Source: CAZAKZ01 sp964485695
Lineage (GTDB): Bacteria > Planctomycetota > JAFGQW01
NCBI GenBank assembly: GCA_964485695.1
Contig: CAZAKZ010000036.1
Location: forward strand, 1-43,291
Length of the DNA: 43,291 nt
Direction of reading: 5' to 3'
Shown: positions 8,148 to 17,363 of the stretch, piece after piece
Numbering within the stretch: the stretch's first letter is position 1
Layout: every line of letters begins with the position of its first letter
Notes under the pieces: model-generated
The model's database searches: none
What the model saw: the letters and a program-made list of their open reading frames with translations, nothing else
What the model was told of the DNA's origin: nothing
Program-made: the position numbers and the translations under genes

Positions 8148-9443
8148 ATGACTGTTGCAACCATACCTCTCGAGACTTTCTGTGCCTGGCGAGCCTGGAG
8201 GTCCGGCCTGTACGGGGATTCCTCCGGGCAAGAAGCGGCCCCCAGCGTCGAGGAGACCGTCGAGCATTCCGGCTGGATTCTCGCGCCGGGCTCCTCCGCA
8301 CCGTACCTGGCCCTCCGGGTGCGTAACTCCGCCTGCACACGGGAGCAGGTGGATCGAGCGATCTTCGAGGACCGCATGCTGGTCAGGGTCAAGAGCGTCC
8401 GCGGTGATCCCTTTCTGGTTCCACGCAGCCATGCCATGACGGCCGTCGCGGCCAAGGGCCGGCGAATCGATGCGAGGATCCGTCAGATCGGAAAGGTGGT
8501 GCCCATCAGCCGGGGCGAGGTAGAAACCCTGGCCATGGCCATTTCAGAATTACTGGAGGAGGGACAGGCAACTCTCGCGGACCTGGAAGAGGGCCTCCCC
8601 ACCGGGATGCTCAGAAGCTTCGGGACGGAGGGAAGGCGGGCGGGTGTGTCCGGGATTCTACCGGTGGCAATGGAATATCTCGAGGAAGAGGGCAGGGTTT
8701 TACTCCTGGAAACGGGCAACCGCATCGATGCAGGAGAACAGGCCTATTGCCTGACCGGAAAGGCCTTGCCGGAGGTGACCGCTGCAGCTCCGGATCAGCT
8801 GGAAGTTCTCCCCCAGGTGCTCGAGATCTACTTGAGGAGTTTCGGCCCGGCGAGGTTCGAGGATTTCGTCTGGTGGGCCGGGACCACGCTGAATCGCGCC
8901 CGGTCAGCGGCGGCGGCTCTGGAGTCTCCTCCGGAGGAAGTCCACATCGAAGACCTGGAGCCGGGGTACGTCGCCATGCCCGACGATCTTGAATCGCTTC
9001 TCACCTTCAACCCGGACGGGGAACCCAGAGTCGCGCTTGCACCCAACCGTGATCCTTTCTATCTCGGTCGAAAAATCCTCACGAAGGAATTCCTGGATAT
9101 CGAGACACCGGACAAGGTTCTGGCCCGGTTCCGTGGGAAACCGGCTGCGGCCCGCGTGTTGCCCTCGGTGATCTCCGGCGGACGTATCGCCGGGATCTGG
9201 GAGTGGGACGCAGAGAAAAACGAGGTTCTGTGGTCGGTGATCGATCCGGACGATACCGGAGACGATACCGGAGTCGATACCGGAGCGGTTTCCGATCCGG
9301 AGCTGACCCGGGCGATCGAGAAGGAGGCTGCCTGGATGGCCGAGTTCATCCGGGACGAACTGGATGGAGAGATCATACTCGATCTCCGGGAGCAGGGACC
9401 CTACTGGGCATACGGAATCGAGGAGATCAAGTCCTTCTGGTAG
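8148..9443 (+). CDS. Winged-helix DNA-binding protein, AlkZ/YcaQ-like (HTH_42)
   Basis: The protein is 431 residues. Its organisation matches the winged-helix family that contains the DNA glycosylases AlkZ and YcaQ: DPFLVPRSHAMTA (87-99), a winged-helix region with FGPARFEDFVWWAG (232-245) and LAPNRDPFYLGRK (297-309). I do not see the catalytic Gln-x-Gln/Asp motif in an obvious form, so repair activity is not established. Near the C-terminus an acidic segment carries three short repeats (DDTG, DDTG, VDTG at about 368-379), encoded by a 12-base tandem repeat around 9250-9285. The start is the ATG at 8148, with no strong ribosome-binding site. The gene stands alone and converges on the radical-SAM-like gene. 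Confidence 0.72.
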   Translation: MTVATIPLETFCAWRAWRSGLYGDSSGQEAAPSVEETVEHSGWILAPGSSAPYLALRVRNSACTREQVDRAIFEDRMLVRVKSVRGDPFLVPRSHAMTAVAAKGRRIDARIRQIGKVVPISRGEVETLAMAISELLEEGQATLADLEEGLPTGMLRSFGTEGRRAGVSGILPVAMEYLEEEGRVLLLETGNRIDAGEQAYCLTGKALPEVTAAAPDQLEVLPQVLEIYLRSFGPARFEDFVWWAGTTLNRARSAAAALESPPEEVHIEDLEPGYVAMPDDLESLLTFNPDGEPRVALAPNRDPFYLGRKILTKEFLDIETPDKVLARFRGKPAAARVLPSVISGGRIAGIWEWDAEKNEVLWSVIDPDDTGDDTGVDTGAVSDPELTRAIEKEAAWMAEFIRDELDGEIILDLREQGPYWAYGIEEIKSFW

Positions 9444-9465
9444 GGATTTGCTCCAGAAGCTGTCA

Positions 9466-10374
9466 TCACGGATCCACGAGACGTCCCTGGTGAGATCTCC
9501 GGGCCAGAAGCCGGGTTTCCAGCTCCTCGTGGAAGTTCTGGCACTGGCGAATCCACATCGGCGCAATCACCCTACCTGCCTGTGATCCGGCCCATCCCAG
9601 GCCCTGGATCAGGATCGCGGGATCCAGTCTTTCGAGGAAAGCGATCAGGGCGTTCATGTATCCATCCAGATCCGGGGTCTGGATCTCTCCGGCCCTGAAG
9701 GATGCCTCGTGGGGGGAACCTCGGATGACCTGAAAGGGATGGATTTTTACCACGGCGATCCTGAGACGGTTGAAGAGTGCGGCAAGGGAGGACCAGGCTG
9801 TCTCCTTCTCGCCGGGAAGTCCCAGGATGACGCGTCCAATGACCGGAATGGAGAATCTCCTGGAGAGGCGGGCTGTGGCGGCAAAGGAGGAGGAATTCAG
9901 AGGGCTGGAATCCACCCTGAGGTCTTCCCGGGATGGCTGGACCGGCATCTCCAGCCAGATCTCCTTTGCCCTCTTTCGTTCCTCGAGCATCGTCAAGACT
10001 TCCGGGGCAATCCGGGCGGGGTGGGCCGCGAGGACAAGGCCTACGACAGGAGAGGGTTTCAGGCATTCCTCGAGGAGGTCTTCGAGGTCGTTCAGTGCAC
10101 ATTCACCTCCGGGCATTTCCAGACGGGCAAGAAAACGCCGGGCCCCGGACCGCTCATTGAGCCGGACCATGGTGCGTATCAGTTCATCCCGAAGAGCCGA
10201 GGTCGTGGGGAGGGGGGGGGGCGTACCCGCTTCGGCAATTTCTTCGCTGTGATTCAACTCGACTCGAAAAACCGCAGCGCCGTGACGCGTCTTCATGAAA
10301 CGGGTGAAGGCGTTGAACCGACCGGCTTGCGACTCCGGATCGGGGGATGAACACGAGTTCGATGGACAGGTCAA
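9466..10374 (-). CDS. YhcC-like radical-SAM fold protein lacking the cluster cysteines
   Basis: Along most of its 302 residues this protein follows the YhcC/TIGR01212 radical-SAM family: RFNAFTRFMKTRHG (19-32), VVGLVLAAHPARIAPEVL (110-127), EIWLEMPVQ (138-146), VIGRVILGLPGEKETAW (178-194), VVKIHPFQVIRGSP (208-221) and VIAPMW (269-274). What is missing is the stretch that should follow VFRVEL (35-40). In the family this holds the CxxxCxxC cysteines that bind the 4Fe-4S cluster; here it is NHSEEIAEAGTPPPLP, without a cysteine. I looked for a frameshift and found no cysteine triplets in the other frames that would restore the motif. The start is a TTG at 10374 with GGCGGGG upstream. A pseudoenzyme or a repurposed fold is the simplest reading. 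Confidence 0.72.
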   Translation of the reverse strand: MTCPSNSCSSPDPESQAGRFNAFTRFMKTRHGAAVFRVELNHSEEIAEAGTPPPLPTTSALRDELIRTMVRLNERSGARRFLARLEMPGGECALNDLEDLLEECLKPSPVVGLVLAAHPARIAPEVLTMLEERKRAKEIWLEMPVQPSREDLRVDSSPLNSSSFAATARLSRRFSIPVIGRVILGLPGEKETAWSSLAALFNRLRIAVVKIHPFQVIRGSPHEASFRAGEIQTPDLDGYMNALIAFLERLDPAILIQGLGWAGSQAGRVIAPMWIRQCQNFHEELETRLLARRSHQGRLVDP

Positions 10375-10984
10375 TCCGATACCCCGCCTTTCAATCCAGT
10401 CGCACGAGCCTCAGCGCCAGTTTATCCACAGGCTGTTCGCCGGGGCGGTTATCACACCAGGCTTATCGTGCCTGTCCTGCAAGTTCGTCGGACAGACCAC
10501 TACGGCTCATGGAAGAAAGAGATTCTTTTATAAGATTCGTCCTCGTCGCGGCCTCGATCGCGAAACCTCGATTCCGGGCGCCCGAGTTTGTCCACGGACC
10601 GCTAAGCACAGGCGGCCCAGGATCTTCCAGGCTACAGCGGATCCGGGACATCCCTGTTTTCGAGAAAGATCGTAGCCGCTTCCCCCCCCCAAGGCGAACC
10701 AGTTGTCGAGAAAATACCAGGCACAACCTGAAGACGAGTTTCCAGACCTGGAAGTGGAAATTCTGGCGGAATTGTCGGCATACCCGGGAGGCCGACTCCC
10801 GTATCCCCGTGCCGCACTTCTGAATTCCAGATTCCCTTTCGGAGAAGCGTGTTGAGTCACAGTTCCGTCTCCGCGGGACGAAGGGCTGTGATACTGGTCG
10901 TGGGAGCACTGGAATGTCTCCCGCCTGTTCGTGATCTGTTCCGCTCGTGCGGGACTGCAATCGTGTTTAAGGGAGTAATTTGTC
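10375..10984. other. Divergent gap upstream of the large propeller gene
   Basis: About 610 bases with no supported gene. It holds one copy of the DnaA-box-like repeat (10413-10435). A run of nine C residues lies near 10681-10690. Promoters for the two divergent genes should lie here, but I cannot name convincing hexamers. Frames on both strands here are short and low in complexity. Confidence 0.5.
10413..10435 (+). repeat. DnaA-box repeat, copy 1
   Basis: An exact TTATCCACA (10422-10430) followed by GGCTG and preceded by AGCGCCAGT. The upstream octamer matches that of copies 5 and 8 (CGCGCCAG/CGCGCCGG). It lies about 40 bases upstream of the radical-SAM-like start. Confidence 0.8.
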
Positions 10985-13783
10985 ATGGAGTCACGTCGTC
11001 TGGCGGCAGTTTTTCTTGCCGCATTTCTGATCGTTGCCGGGTCGGCCACGGCCCAGCTTGTCTACCCTGGAGATTTTCTGGTCGCTGATCCCAGCGCAAC
11101 ATCCGGGACGGTTTTCCTGGTGTCGAAAGGGACAGTTTCCACATTTACAGGATTGATCGGTGTAAAGAATATCGCCACGGACGGCTATGGGAATTATGCC
11201 TACATGGCAGGGACGAATCTGTACTTCGGAGGCTCTTTCGGGCAGTACAGTTCCCTCTACTCGGGGAGCCCGCTCGTCACGCCTTCGGACATGGCCTTTT
11301 CCATCCCGCGTAGCCCAAACAACCAGTGGGGACTCCATGTCCTTGACTACGATGCGGCGGCGATATTCAGTGTCGACGACCAAGGTGGCCTGACCACGGT
11401 GCACCAGGGCCAGCCGCTGGTGAAGCCGGTGGCGTTCACAGTGGACGGAAACGGTGTGTTCTGGATCGTGGATGACGGGGCCAATGCCCTCTTCCGCATG
11501 GCGCCCGGAGGTGCCTTCACGACATTCCTCTCCTCCACGCTGGATATACCCACCGACATCCAGATGGATCGCTTCGGCAACTTCCTCATCACAGACAAGG
11601 GCACTTCCACGGCGGTCTACAGGGTGAACCAGTTCGGTAACGTCACCACGGTGTACAACGGATCTCTGTTCAGGAATCCCACCGGAATCTGGATCGGTCG
11701 TGACCAGAACTACTACGTCACTGACGAGACCGCTGGCTACGTCTACATGGTCACGCCCGGAGGAGCCACGACCACGTTTGCTGCGAATCCCGCCTTCGCC
11801 AGCTTGCAATCGATCATGCAGGTCCCGGTCATGGACTCCACCTATGCGGTCCTGGACCGGACCAGCAACACACTGTATCAAGTCTGGCAGGGAGGCTATC
11901 TGACCACGATCCATTCCCAGGGCCCGTGGACCGGTTCCTCCCCCGACAATATCATCCGCAACCATGAGGGCGATTATGTCATCGTGGCGGACAGCGCTAT
12001 CTACGAGGTTACTCCCAACGGCCAGATCACCACTGTCCATCAGGGAACACCGCTATCCAACCTCACGGATGTCGCCCTGGATCTGAACGGTGACTATTTT
12101 GTCACCTCCTCGGGTGGAACGGTCTATCGCGTCTCTGCGACAACCGGCAGTTCCTTTTCCGTGACCACGTTCTATACGGGTGGACTGCTGAGCAGCGCAG
12201 AAGCCGTTGAGGTCGGTCCGTTTGGCAACGTGTATGTTGCCGATCCGAATCGGTCGGCCATCTGGCGTATTGCCTCCGATGGTTCGAGCCTTCAAACCTA
12301 CTACAAGGGATCTCCTCTCTCCAATCCGAACGGACTGGTCTGGGGTGATCATGACTGGCTCTACGTGTCCGACAGCAACCGTAGCGCCGTCTTCCGCATC
12401 GGTAGGAACAAGAACATCGAGGAATTCCATGCCGGCACTCCGTTCGTCAGTCCGACCGGAATCCACACCGATGTGGAAGGCAACTTCCTTGTCGTGGACG
12501 ACGGGGCCAGGAGGCTCTATCGTGTTGATCACAACAAGAACGTCACGACCCTCATAGACACGACCTGGAAGTTCAACGGGGTGTGTGGAATCAGCACGGC
12601 TCGTTACGACTGGCACCAGGGAGATCTGGTTGTTTCCACTTCTTCCCAGGACTACGAAATCCATCGTTTCAACCATCTCGGAATGCCGCATCCCATCGCC
12701 TATCCCGAGAACTACTTCGACGCCGACACACACGCGACCTGCGTCATTCCGGATCTTCACAACCACGATTTCATAGCCACCCTGTCCGGAACGACCTCCG
12801 GCCTGGCCAGAATCACGCCCAACGGGATGACCCCACTGCACTGGGGTGCACTGCTGACGACGCCGACCTGGGTCGCCATCGACGAGAACGGCAACTACGT
12901 CGTGACGCAGAGCGGCTCCACGGATGGTCTGTATCGCTTCGATACCCAGGGCAACCTCACCACGGTCTATGTCGGAAGCCCCCTCTCCAATCCGCAGTGT
13001 GTCACCATCGACAACGACACCGGTGATTATGTGGTCCTCGACTTCGGATCCAGCTCCCTGTATCGCATCAACTACAGTGGAACGCTGAATACCATTGCCA
13101 CCGGTATCTTCGGCGGAACCTGTGTGGTTCACAACCAGTGGGATAGAAACTTCTATCTGAGCTCATCCACAGGCTATCTCTACCGTGTGACGCCGACCGG
13201 TGGAATCACCACTCTCTACAGCGGAGGCGTTCTGGATGAGGCCAACAGCCTCTATGTGACACCCGACCACAGGCTCCTCGTGACCGACGCGGGACCGGGT
13301 CCGAACGGCATCTACCAGTTCGATTTCAACGGCAACCTGGTGCAAACGCTGCACCGGACCGCTTCGACCGATTTCCTGCCCACGAGTTGCACCTATGCAT
13401 ACGGGCGGCCGCTGTCCGGATGGGGTACGGCCCAGGTTGGCACGGACTACCACGTATCCATGAACCTGCCGACCGAGGCGAACTTGGCCTACACGCTGGC
13501 AGCGTCCTTCCTCTCCCGTCCGGTCATCATGTTCCAGGGCCGGGGCCTGGCCCTGTTCCCGGACATCATGACGAGTCTTTCCATGAACATGCCCCCTCTG
13601 TTCGAGCGCTTCGGCGGCGGATTCCTCGACAGCTGCGGACGTGCCACAGCCATCGTCCACCTTCCCAATATAGGGCCCCTCGTAGGTGTCCGTTTCTACA
13701 TGAGTGGTTTCACGTCTCAGCCGGGGTATGGGAACCACGGCATCCACACGATCTTCAACACAATCGGTATGACTGTCCGCTAG
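10985..13783 (+). CDS. Secreted NHL/SMP-30-type beta-propeller protein with C-terminal sandwich domain
   Basis: The 932 residues start at an ATG preceded by AAGGGAGT. A signal peptide covers residues 1-23 (hydrophobic AAVFLAAFLIVAG, ending SATAQ). Nearly all of the protein is tandem NHL-like repeats of about 45-55 residues with the recurring pattern TTVYxGSPLSNPxG, then hydrophobic-D-xxGNYxVTD, then LYRV. I count well over ten, enough for two or three propellers. The last 130 residues form a separate domain shared with the products at 18560 and 15864, with the recognisable elements FGGGFLDSCGRA and IHTIFNTIGMTV. No catalytic motif is visible, so a surface binding or scaffold role is an inference. 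A strong terminator follows at 13811. Confidence 0.85.
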   Translation: MESRRLAAVFLAAFLIVAGSATAQLVYPGDFLVADPSATSGTVFLVSKGTVSTFTGLIGVKNIATDGYGNYAYMAGTNLYFGGSFGQYSSLYSGSPLVTPSDMAFSIPRSPNNQWGLHVLDYDAAAIFSVDDQGGLTTVHQGQPLVKPVAFTVDGNGVFWIVDDGANALFRMAPGGAFTTFLSSTLDIPTDIQMDRFGNFLITDKGTSTAVYRVNQFGNVTTVYNGSLFRNPTGIWIGRDQNYYVTDETAGYVYMVTPGGATTTFAANPAFASLQSIMQVPVMDSTYAVLDRTSNTLYQVWQGGYLTTIHSQGPWTGSSPDNIIRNHEGDYVIVADSAIYEVTPNGQITTVHQGTPLSNLTDVALDLNGDYFVTSSGGTVYRVSATTGSSFSVTTFYTGGLLSSAEAVEVGPFGNVYVADPNRSAIWRIASDGSSLQTYYKGSPLSNPNGLVWGDHDWLYVSDSNRSAVFRIGRNKNIEEFHAGTPFVSPTGIHTDVEGNFLVVDDGARRLYRVDHNKNVTTLIDTTWKFNGVCGISTARYDWHQGDLVVSTSSQDYEIHRFNHLGMPHPIAYPENYFDADTHATCVIPDLHNHDFIATLSGTTSGLARITPNGMTPLHWGALLTTPTWVAIDENGNYVVTQSGSTDGLYRFDTQGNLTTVYVGSPLSNPQCVTIDNDTGDYVVLDFGSSSLYRINYSGTLNTIATGIFGGTCVVHNQWDRNFYLSSSTGYLYRVTPTGGITTLYSGGVLDEANSLYVTPDHRLLVTDAGPGPNGIYQFDFNGNLVQTLHRTASTDFLPTSCTYAYGRPLSGWGTAQVGTDYHVSMNLPTEANLAYTLAASFLSRPVIMFQGRGLALFPDIMTSLSMNMPPLFERFGGGFLDSCGRATAIVHLPNIGPLVGVRFYMSGFTSQPGYGNHGIHTIFNTIGMTVR

Positions 13784-13810
13784 GCGACCCGAGTCGCTCA
13801 TAGACCTCCT

Positions 13811-13847
13811 TGCCGGACCGGGGCTCGCGCCCCGGTCCGGCATTTTT
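13811..13847 (+). terminator. Strong intrinsic terminator after the large propeller gene
   Basis: A perfect 14-bp GC-rich stem (TGCCGGACCGGGGC and its complement) with a TCGC loop, followed directly by TTTTT at 13843-13847. It lies 28 bases past the stop codon. Confidence 0.95.
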
Positions 13848-13951
13848 ATCCCTCCTCTTTCAGGTGCCGTGTTCCTTGAACTGCTTCGAACCATTGAAGT
13901 GGTGCCCGTGCTGGTGTAAACAGGCTGATAACAGCCGGTGGATAGCAGGCG

Positions 13952-13974
13952 CGCGAGATCCTATCCACAGGCGG
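13952..13974 (+). repeat. DnaA-box repeat, copy 2, with inverted partner
   Basis: CGCGAGATC followed by CTATCCACAGGCGG, a one- to two-base variant of the shared core. An inverted partner, CAGCCGGTGGATAG, lies at 13932-13945. GTGGATAG and CTATCCAC can pair around a 16-base loop. The repeat ends two bases before the AAGGAGA ribosome-binding site of the next gene, so a hairpin in RNA would be next to the translation start. Confidence 0.75.
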
Positions 13975-13987
13975 CAAGGAGACGCCC

Positions 13988-15112
13988 ATGGGTAAACTCC
14001 CGTTCACCATAGAGAGGATTCAGGTCGAGCACCTGCAATTGCCCCTGGTTCATCCCTTTGAAACCAGCTTCGGCCTCGAGACCACCAAGGACACCATCCT
14101 CGTCCGCCTGGATGCCGATGGCTTGACGGGGTGGGGGGAGGCACCGGTCCATGGCCGCCCTTCGTACTCTCCAGAGGACGTGGTGACGACCTTACACGTG
14201 CTGGTGGATTTCATGGCCCCGGCACTGATCGGCAGGACCTTCGAGGGACCCGAGGATCTGGAGGCGGACCCGGTCGGGATCCGGGGACATCGATTCGCAC
14301 GGGCCTCCGTGGAACTGGCCCTGGCCGATCTGGCGGCCCGGGCGGCGGGACTGCCTCTCTACCGCTACTACGGTGGAACTCGATCCAGGATACCCGTCGG
14401 GGTTTCCATCGGCATCCAGCCTACCCTCGAGGCGTTGCTGGACAGGATTGGCATGTTTCTGGATTCGGGATACGGGAGGATCAAGGTAAAGATCAAACCC
14501 GGGTGGGACATTGCGGTGGTCGAGGCGATCCGCTCCCGGTATCCCGATATCATGCTTTTCGCCGACGCCAACGCAGCATACTCTCTGGCCGATTCTCGGA
14601 TGTTCCTGGATATGGACAGGTTCGGTCTCGCCCTGATCGAACAGCCCCTGGGACACGATGACCTGGTGAACCATGCCCGGCTCCAGGCGGTACTGAACAC
14701 CCCGGTCTGCCTGGATGAGAGCCTGGCGGGTCTGGCCGCCAGCCGTTCTGCGTTGCGCCTGAAGGCCACGGGAGCCATCAACATCAAGATGTCGCGCATG
14801 GGGGGCGGAGTGGACTCCCGGCGTCTGGCGGAGATCGGACGACGGCTGGGACTACCGGTCTTCTGCGGGGGGATGCTGGAAACCGGCATCGGTCGGGCGC
14901 ACAACATGGCCCTGGCGACTTTGCCCGCGTTTTCCCTGCCCGGGGATATTTCAGCCTCGGATCGCTACTATGAAAGAGACATCGTGGATCGGCCTGCAGT
15001 GCTCGTCGGAGACGGCTGCCTCGAGTTACCCGAAGCCCCGGGCATCGGCGTAAACGTGGTGGAGGATCGAGTGGCGGACTATTCCAGGTTTTCCAGGGAG
15101 TTCAGGCGTTGA
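13988..15112 (+). CDS. menC: o-Succinylbenzoate synthase / N-succinylamino acid racemase family enzyme
   Basis: The 374 residues belong to the type 2 MenC/NSAR branch of the enolase superfamily. The catalytic lysine pair is RIKVKIKPGWD (Lys166/Lys168). The metal ligands are Asp193 (FADANAAYSL), Glu218 (LIEQPL) and Asp243 (CLDES). The opposite catalytic lysine is Lys267 (INIKMSRMGG), followed by CGGMLETGIGRAHN (293-306). In menaquinone synthesis the family dehydrates SHCHC to o-succinylbenzoate; many members racemise N-acyl amino acids instead. No other men gene lies in the window, so the racemase role is a real alternative. The start is the ATG at 13988 behind AAGGAGA. The kinase-like gene follows after 43 bases on the same strand. 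Confidence 0.85.
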   Translation: MGKLPFTIERIQVEHLQLPLVHPFETSFGLETTKDTILVRLDADGLTGWGEAPVHGRPSYSPEDVVTTLHVLVDFMAPALIGRTFEGPEDLEADPVGIRGHRFARASVELALADLAARAAGLPLYRYYGGTRSRIPVGVSIGIQPTLEALLDRIGMFLDSGYGRIKVKIKPGWDIAVVEAIRSRYPDIMLFADANAAYSLADSRMFLDMDRFGLALIEQPLGHDDLVNHARLQAVLNTPVCLDESLAGLAASRSALRLKATGAINIKMSRMGGGVDSRRLAEIGRRLGLPVFCGGMLETGIGRAHNMALATLPAFSLPGDISASDRYYERDIVDRPAVLVGDGCLELPEAPGIGVNVVEDRVADYSRFSREFRR

Positions 15113-15155
15113 ACCCGGTCCGGCCGACACGAGTGAGAGATGCGGATGGTCGACC

Positions 15156-15854
15156 ATGAATGCCCCACAGGAGCTGGATGCCGGACTGTTGGAAGACGCC
15201 ACGGAGCGTTTTCTCCGCCGTCGATCGTGGCTCAATCCGGATCTACGACTGCTCAAGTGGGGTGGTGGATTCGCCGTGGCCAAGGACTGGGGGGATGCAC
15301 CTTTCCTGTTGCGCGCCTACGGCCGCTGGAGCCTCGGGCGGGAATGGAAGCTCCTGAAGAGGGTGGAAGGGCTTCAGGGTGTCCCAAGGCCCCTGGTGCG
15401 GTCCCGGCACGCCATCGTCATGACCTACCTGGAGGGGATTCCACTTTCCAGTCGGCTCACGGCGGATCTGCCCCCGGACTTCTTTTCACTCCTGGAGAAG
15501 ATCGTCTCGGCGATCCACGACCTGGGCGTGGTTCATCTGGATCTCAGGCAGCGGCGGAATGTCCTGTTCGGGGCGGATGGCAGCCCGCGGATTCTTGATT
15601 TCGGTGCCGGGCTGGATCTTCACGGTTTCGGGTGGATCGGCCGACTCGCCATCGGGTGGCTGGGGTACCTGGATCGAATGGCCGTCCTGAAGCTCAAGGC
15701 GAACTACGCTCCGGACCGGTTGACCGAGAGGGAGCGGAAACGCGCCTTCTGGGCGAAGGCGGCGCGGTATTTCTGGCCACCAAACTGGTTCCACGGCTTC
15801 AAGACCCGCATCCGCCGGGCCTGGAGAAACACCCGGTCCGGATCCGATTCCTGA
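15156..15854 (+). CDS. Small protein kinase-like phosphotransferase (Kdo/WaaP or RIO-like)
   Basis: The 232 residues show a reduced kinase fold: an early VAK with Lys43, a possible pairing Glu63, a hinge MTYLEGIPL (89-97), the catalytic loop VVHLDLRQRRNVL (125-137, Asp129 and Asn135) and the metal-binding DFG at 148-150. HxDLxxxN followed by DFG is common to RIO kinases, Kdo/heptose kinases of lipopolysaccharide synthesis and aminoglycoside-type phosphotransferases. The short N-lobe and the basic, Trp-rich C-terminus (KAARYFWPPNWFHGFK) suggest a membrane-surface substrate such as lipid-linked sugar, but this is inference. It starts at the ATG at 15156, 43 bases after menC, and is probably co-transcribed with it. 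Confidence 0.7.
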   Translation: MNAPQELDAGLLEDATERFLRRRSWLNPDLRLLKWGGGFAVAKDWGDAPFLLRAYGRWSLGREWKLLKRVEGLQGVPRPLVRSRHAIVMTYLEGIPLSSRLTADLPPDFFSLLEKIVSAIHDLGVVHLDLRQRRNVLFGADGSPRILDFGAGLDLHGFGWIGRLAIGWLGYLDRMAVLKLKANYAPDRLTERERKRAFWAKAARYFWPPNWFHGFKTRIRRAWRNTRSGSDS

Positions 15855-15863
15855 TTGGCCTAT

Positions 15864-17261
15864 TCATGGAATGGGGAGGCCGATCGGGAGGGAGATTTCC
15901 GCCACGCCGGACTTGGCCGCCGGGTCCAGCACCAGGGCGACAGCGGTGATGCGCAGTCCGGAGGCAGGCAGGGTGATGCCGGTCACATCGAAACCTACCT
16001 CGGCCATTCCACCGGAATTCAGCTTCCCGACAGTACCGGTGATAATCTTTCCTAAACCTCCGAGCAGGGAGAAATAGAAGAGAAAGTTGTCGTTGACGAT
16101 GGGAACCGTTCGCCCGTCCTTCAGGGGGATGCCGTAGCGGGCTCCAAGGAGGCTCAGGGGGACCACGTACGTCCGACCCCCTTCATTGGGATAGTCGATC
16201 CCCAGCCGGTATTTTCCATTCCCAGCCGGGCGCCGGAACAGGTGGCGGCTTCTCTTTCGCACCATGAAGTCGGTCTCGATGTTGCTTGAAGGGGTTACCC
16301 TGCTGGTGGAGAGAATGAGGCCGGAGCGGTCCAGGGTCACCATGTTCATGGTGGAGAAACTCTTCTGGACCAGGAGGCTGTAGACCCCGGGGTGAGCGCG
16401 GCCTCCGAGACGGTTCATGGCAATGGGGGTGCCTGTCAGGTTCTTGTGGTGGACAATCGTGGAAAGGCCTCTTTCGGGGCAGATCCTGTAGAGATTGAGA
16501 GCATTGCTGCTGCGGGGCTGTCCAGCGATGACCAGGCATCCGGTTGCGGGCTCGTACAGGGGTTGGGTGATGTTCGAAAGGTTGTTCTCGACCACAGCGA
16601 ACGTGGTCGGGGTGCCGTTTCCCGGATCGATGCGCAGGTAGTGAACCATCCGCAGCTTCATGTCCAGCGCCACCAGAATCGGATGACCCGAATCGTGGTC
16701 CATTCCTGCCGAGACGAAGCTCATGTCCATGAACCGCCCGAGGCTCGTGATCTTGTTCATCCGGGAAATCCGGTAGCAGTTCAGGGAGCCTTGCCGTACG
16801 TCCTCGTCGAAGAGGATCCACGATTCTCTCTCGCCCAGGACGATGCCCTTGGGTTTTTTGAGGATCGTGCTTTTGTTGAGCGTCTGGAGGCTTCCATTTC
16901 CGACGAGGCGAAACACGGCACCACCGAGGCTGCTCGGCTGGGTTGTGTTGTTCCAGGCGGTGATCACAAAACCGTGGTTGTTTTCGTCCACGGCAGCCCA
17001 GGTGGGATGCCAACCCGCGGGAAAAGTGGCGGCCACGGTGGTGATCTGCCCACTCTTGTTGACGAACAGTAGCTGGCTGGGGGTGCTGAGAAGGGTACGC
17101 TTCCGGACCAGAAACAGGTCCTGCGCAGCTATCCGGGTTCCGGGCGTCGCGATGAGAAACAGGACGGCCAGGCCAGCCGAGACGCCTCGTATCCAGGAAG
17201 ACCTTTTCTGGTGGGCGCGCCGGCGGCGTTGCTGTTGGGTGGATTCGGATTCAGGTCTCAT
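15864..17261 (-). CDS. Secreted beta-propeller-like protein with the shared C-terminal domain
   Basis: I place the start at the ATG at 17261, giving 465 residues; an in-frame TTG at 17282 is possible. The N-terminus is strongly basic and Gln/Arg-rich (QQQRRRRAHQKR), followed by a hydrophobic segment (SAGLAVLFLIATPGT) ending near RIAAQ, a long signal peptide. The middle 300 residues are degenerate propeller-like repeats (phrases such as HPTWAAVDENNHGFVITAW). The C-terminal 130 residues match the end domain of the other two propeller proteins, including DYPNEGGRTYVVPLSLLG and GIPLKDGR, with a terminal IGLPIP. The first eight bases after its stop separate it from the convergent kinase-like gene. 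No enzymatic motif is seen. Confidence 0.75.
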   Translation of the reverse strand: MRPESESTQQQRRRRAHQKRSSWIRGVSAGLAVLFLIATPGTRIAAQDLFLVRKRTLLSTPSQLLFVNKSGQITTVAATFPAGWHPTWAAVDENNHGFVITAWNNTTQPSSLGGAVFRLVGNGSLQTLNKSTILKKPKGIVLGERESWILFDEDVRQGSLNCYRISRMNKITSLGRFMDMSFVSAGMDHDSGHPILVALDMKLRMVHYLRIDPGNGTPTTFAVVENNLSNITQPLYEPATGCLVIAGQPRSSNALNLYRICPERGLSTIVHHKNLTGTPIAMNRLGGRAHPGVYSLLVQKSFSTMNMVTLDRSGLILSTSRVTPSSNIETDFMVRKRSRHLFRRPAGNGKYRLGIDYPNEGGRTYVVPLSLLGARYGIPLKDGRTVPIVNDNFLFYFSLLGGLGKIITGTVGKLNSGGMAEVGFDVTGITLPASGLRITAVALVLDPAAKSGVAEISLPIGLPIP

Positions 17262-17363
17262 GGGCTGGGATCCAGGAATCAATGGTTATCAACAGTCGGA
17301 ACCAAACCGGAGAGCCAGTTTCCAAGAAATTTCAGGTTGATCCGAGACAGGACGCTAACTCGA

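Noticed and set aside
13163..13178. TCATCCACAGGCTAT inside the large propeller gene, plus similar CCACAGGC strings at 26785 and 27237
   Set aside because: These lie in coding sequence, match only part of the core and lack the flanks; they are not counted as repeat copies.
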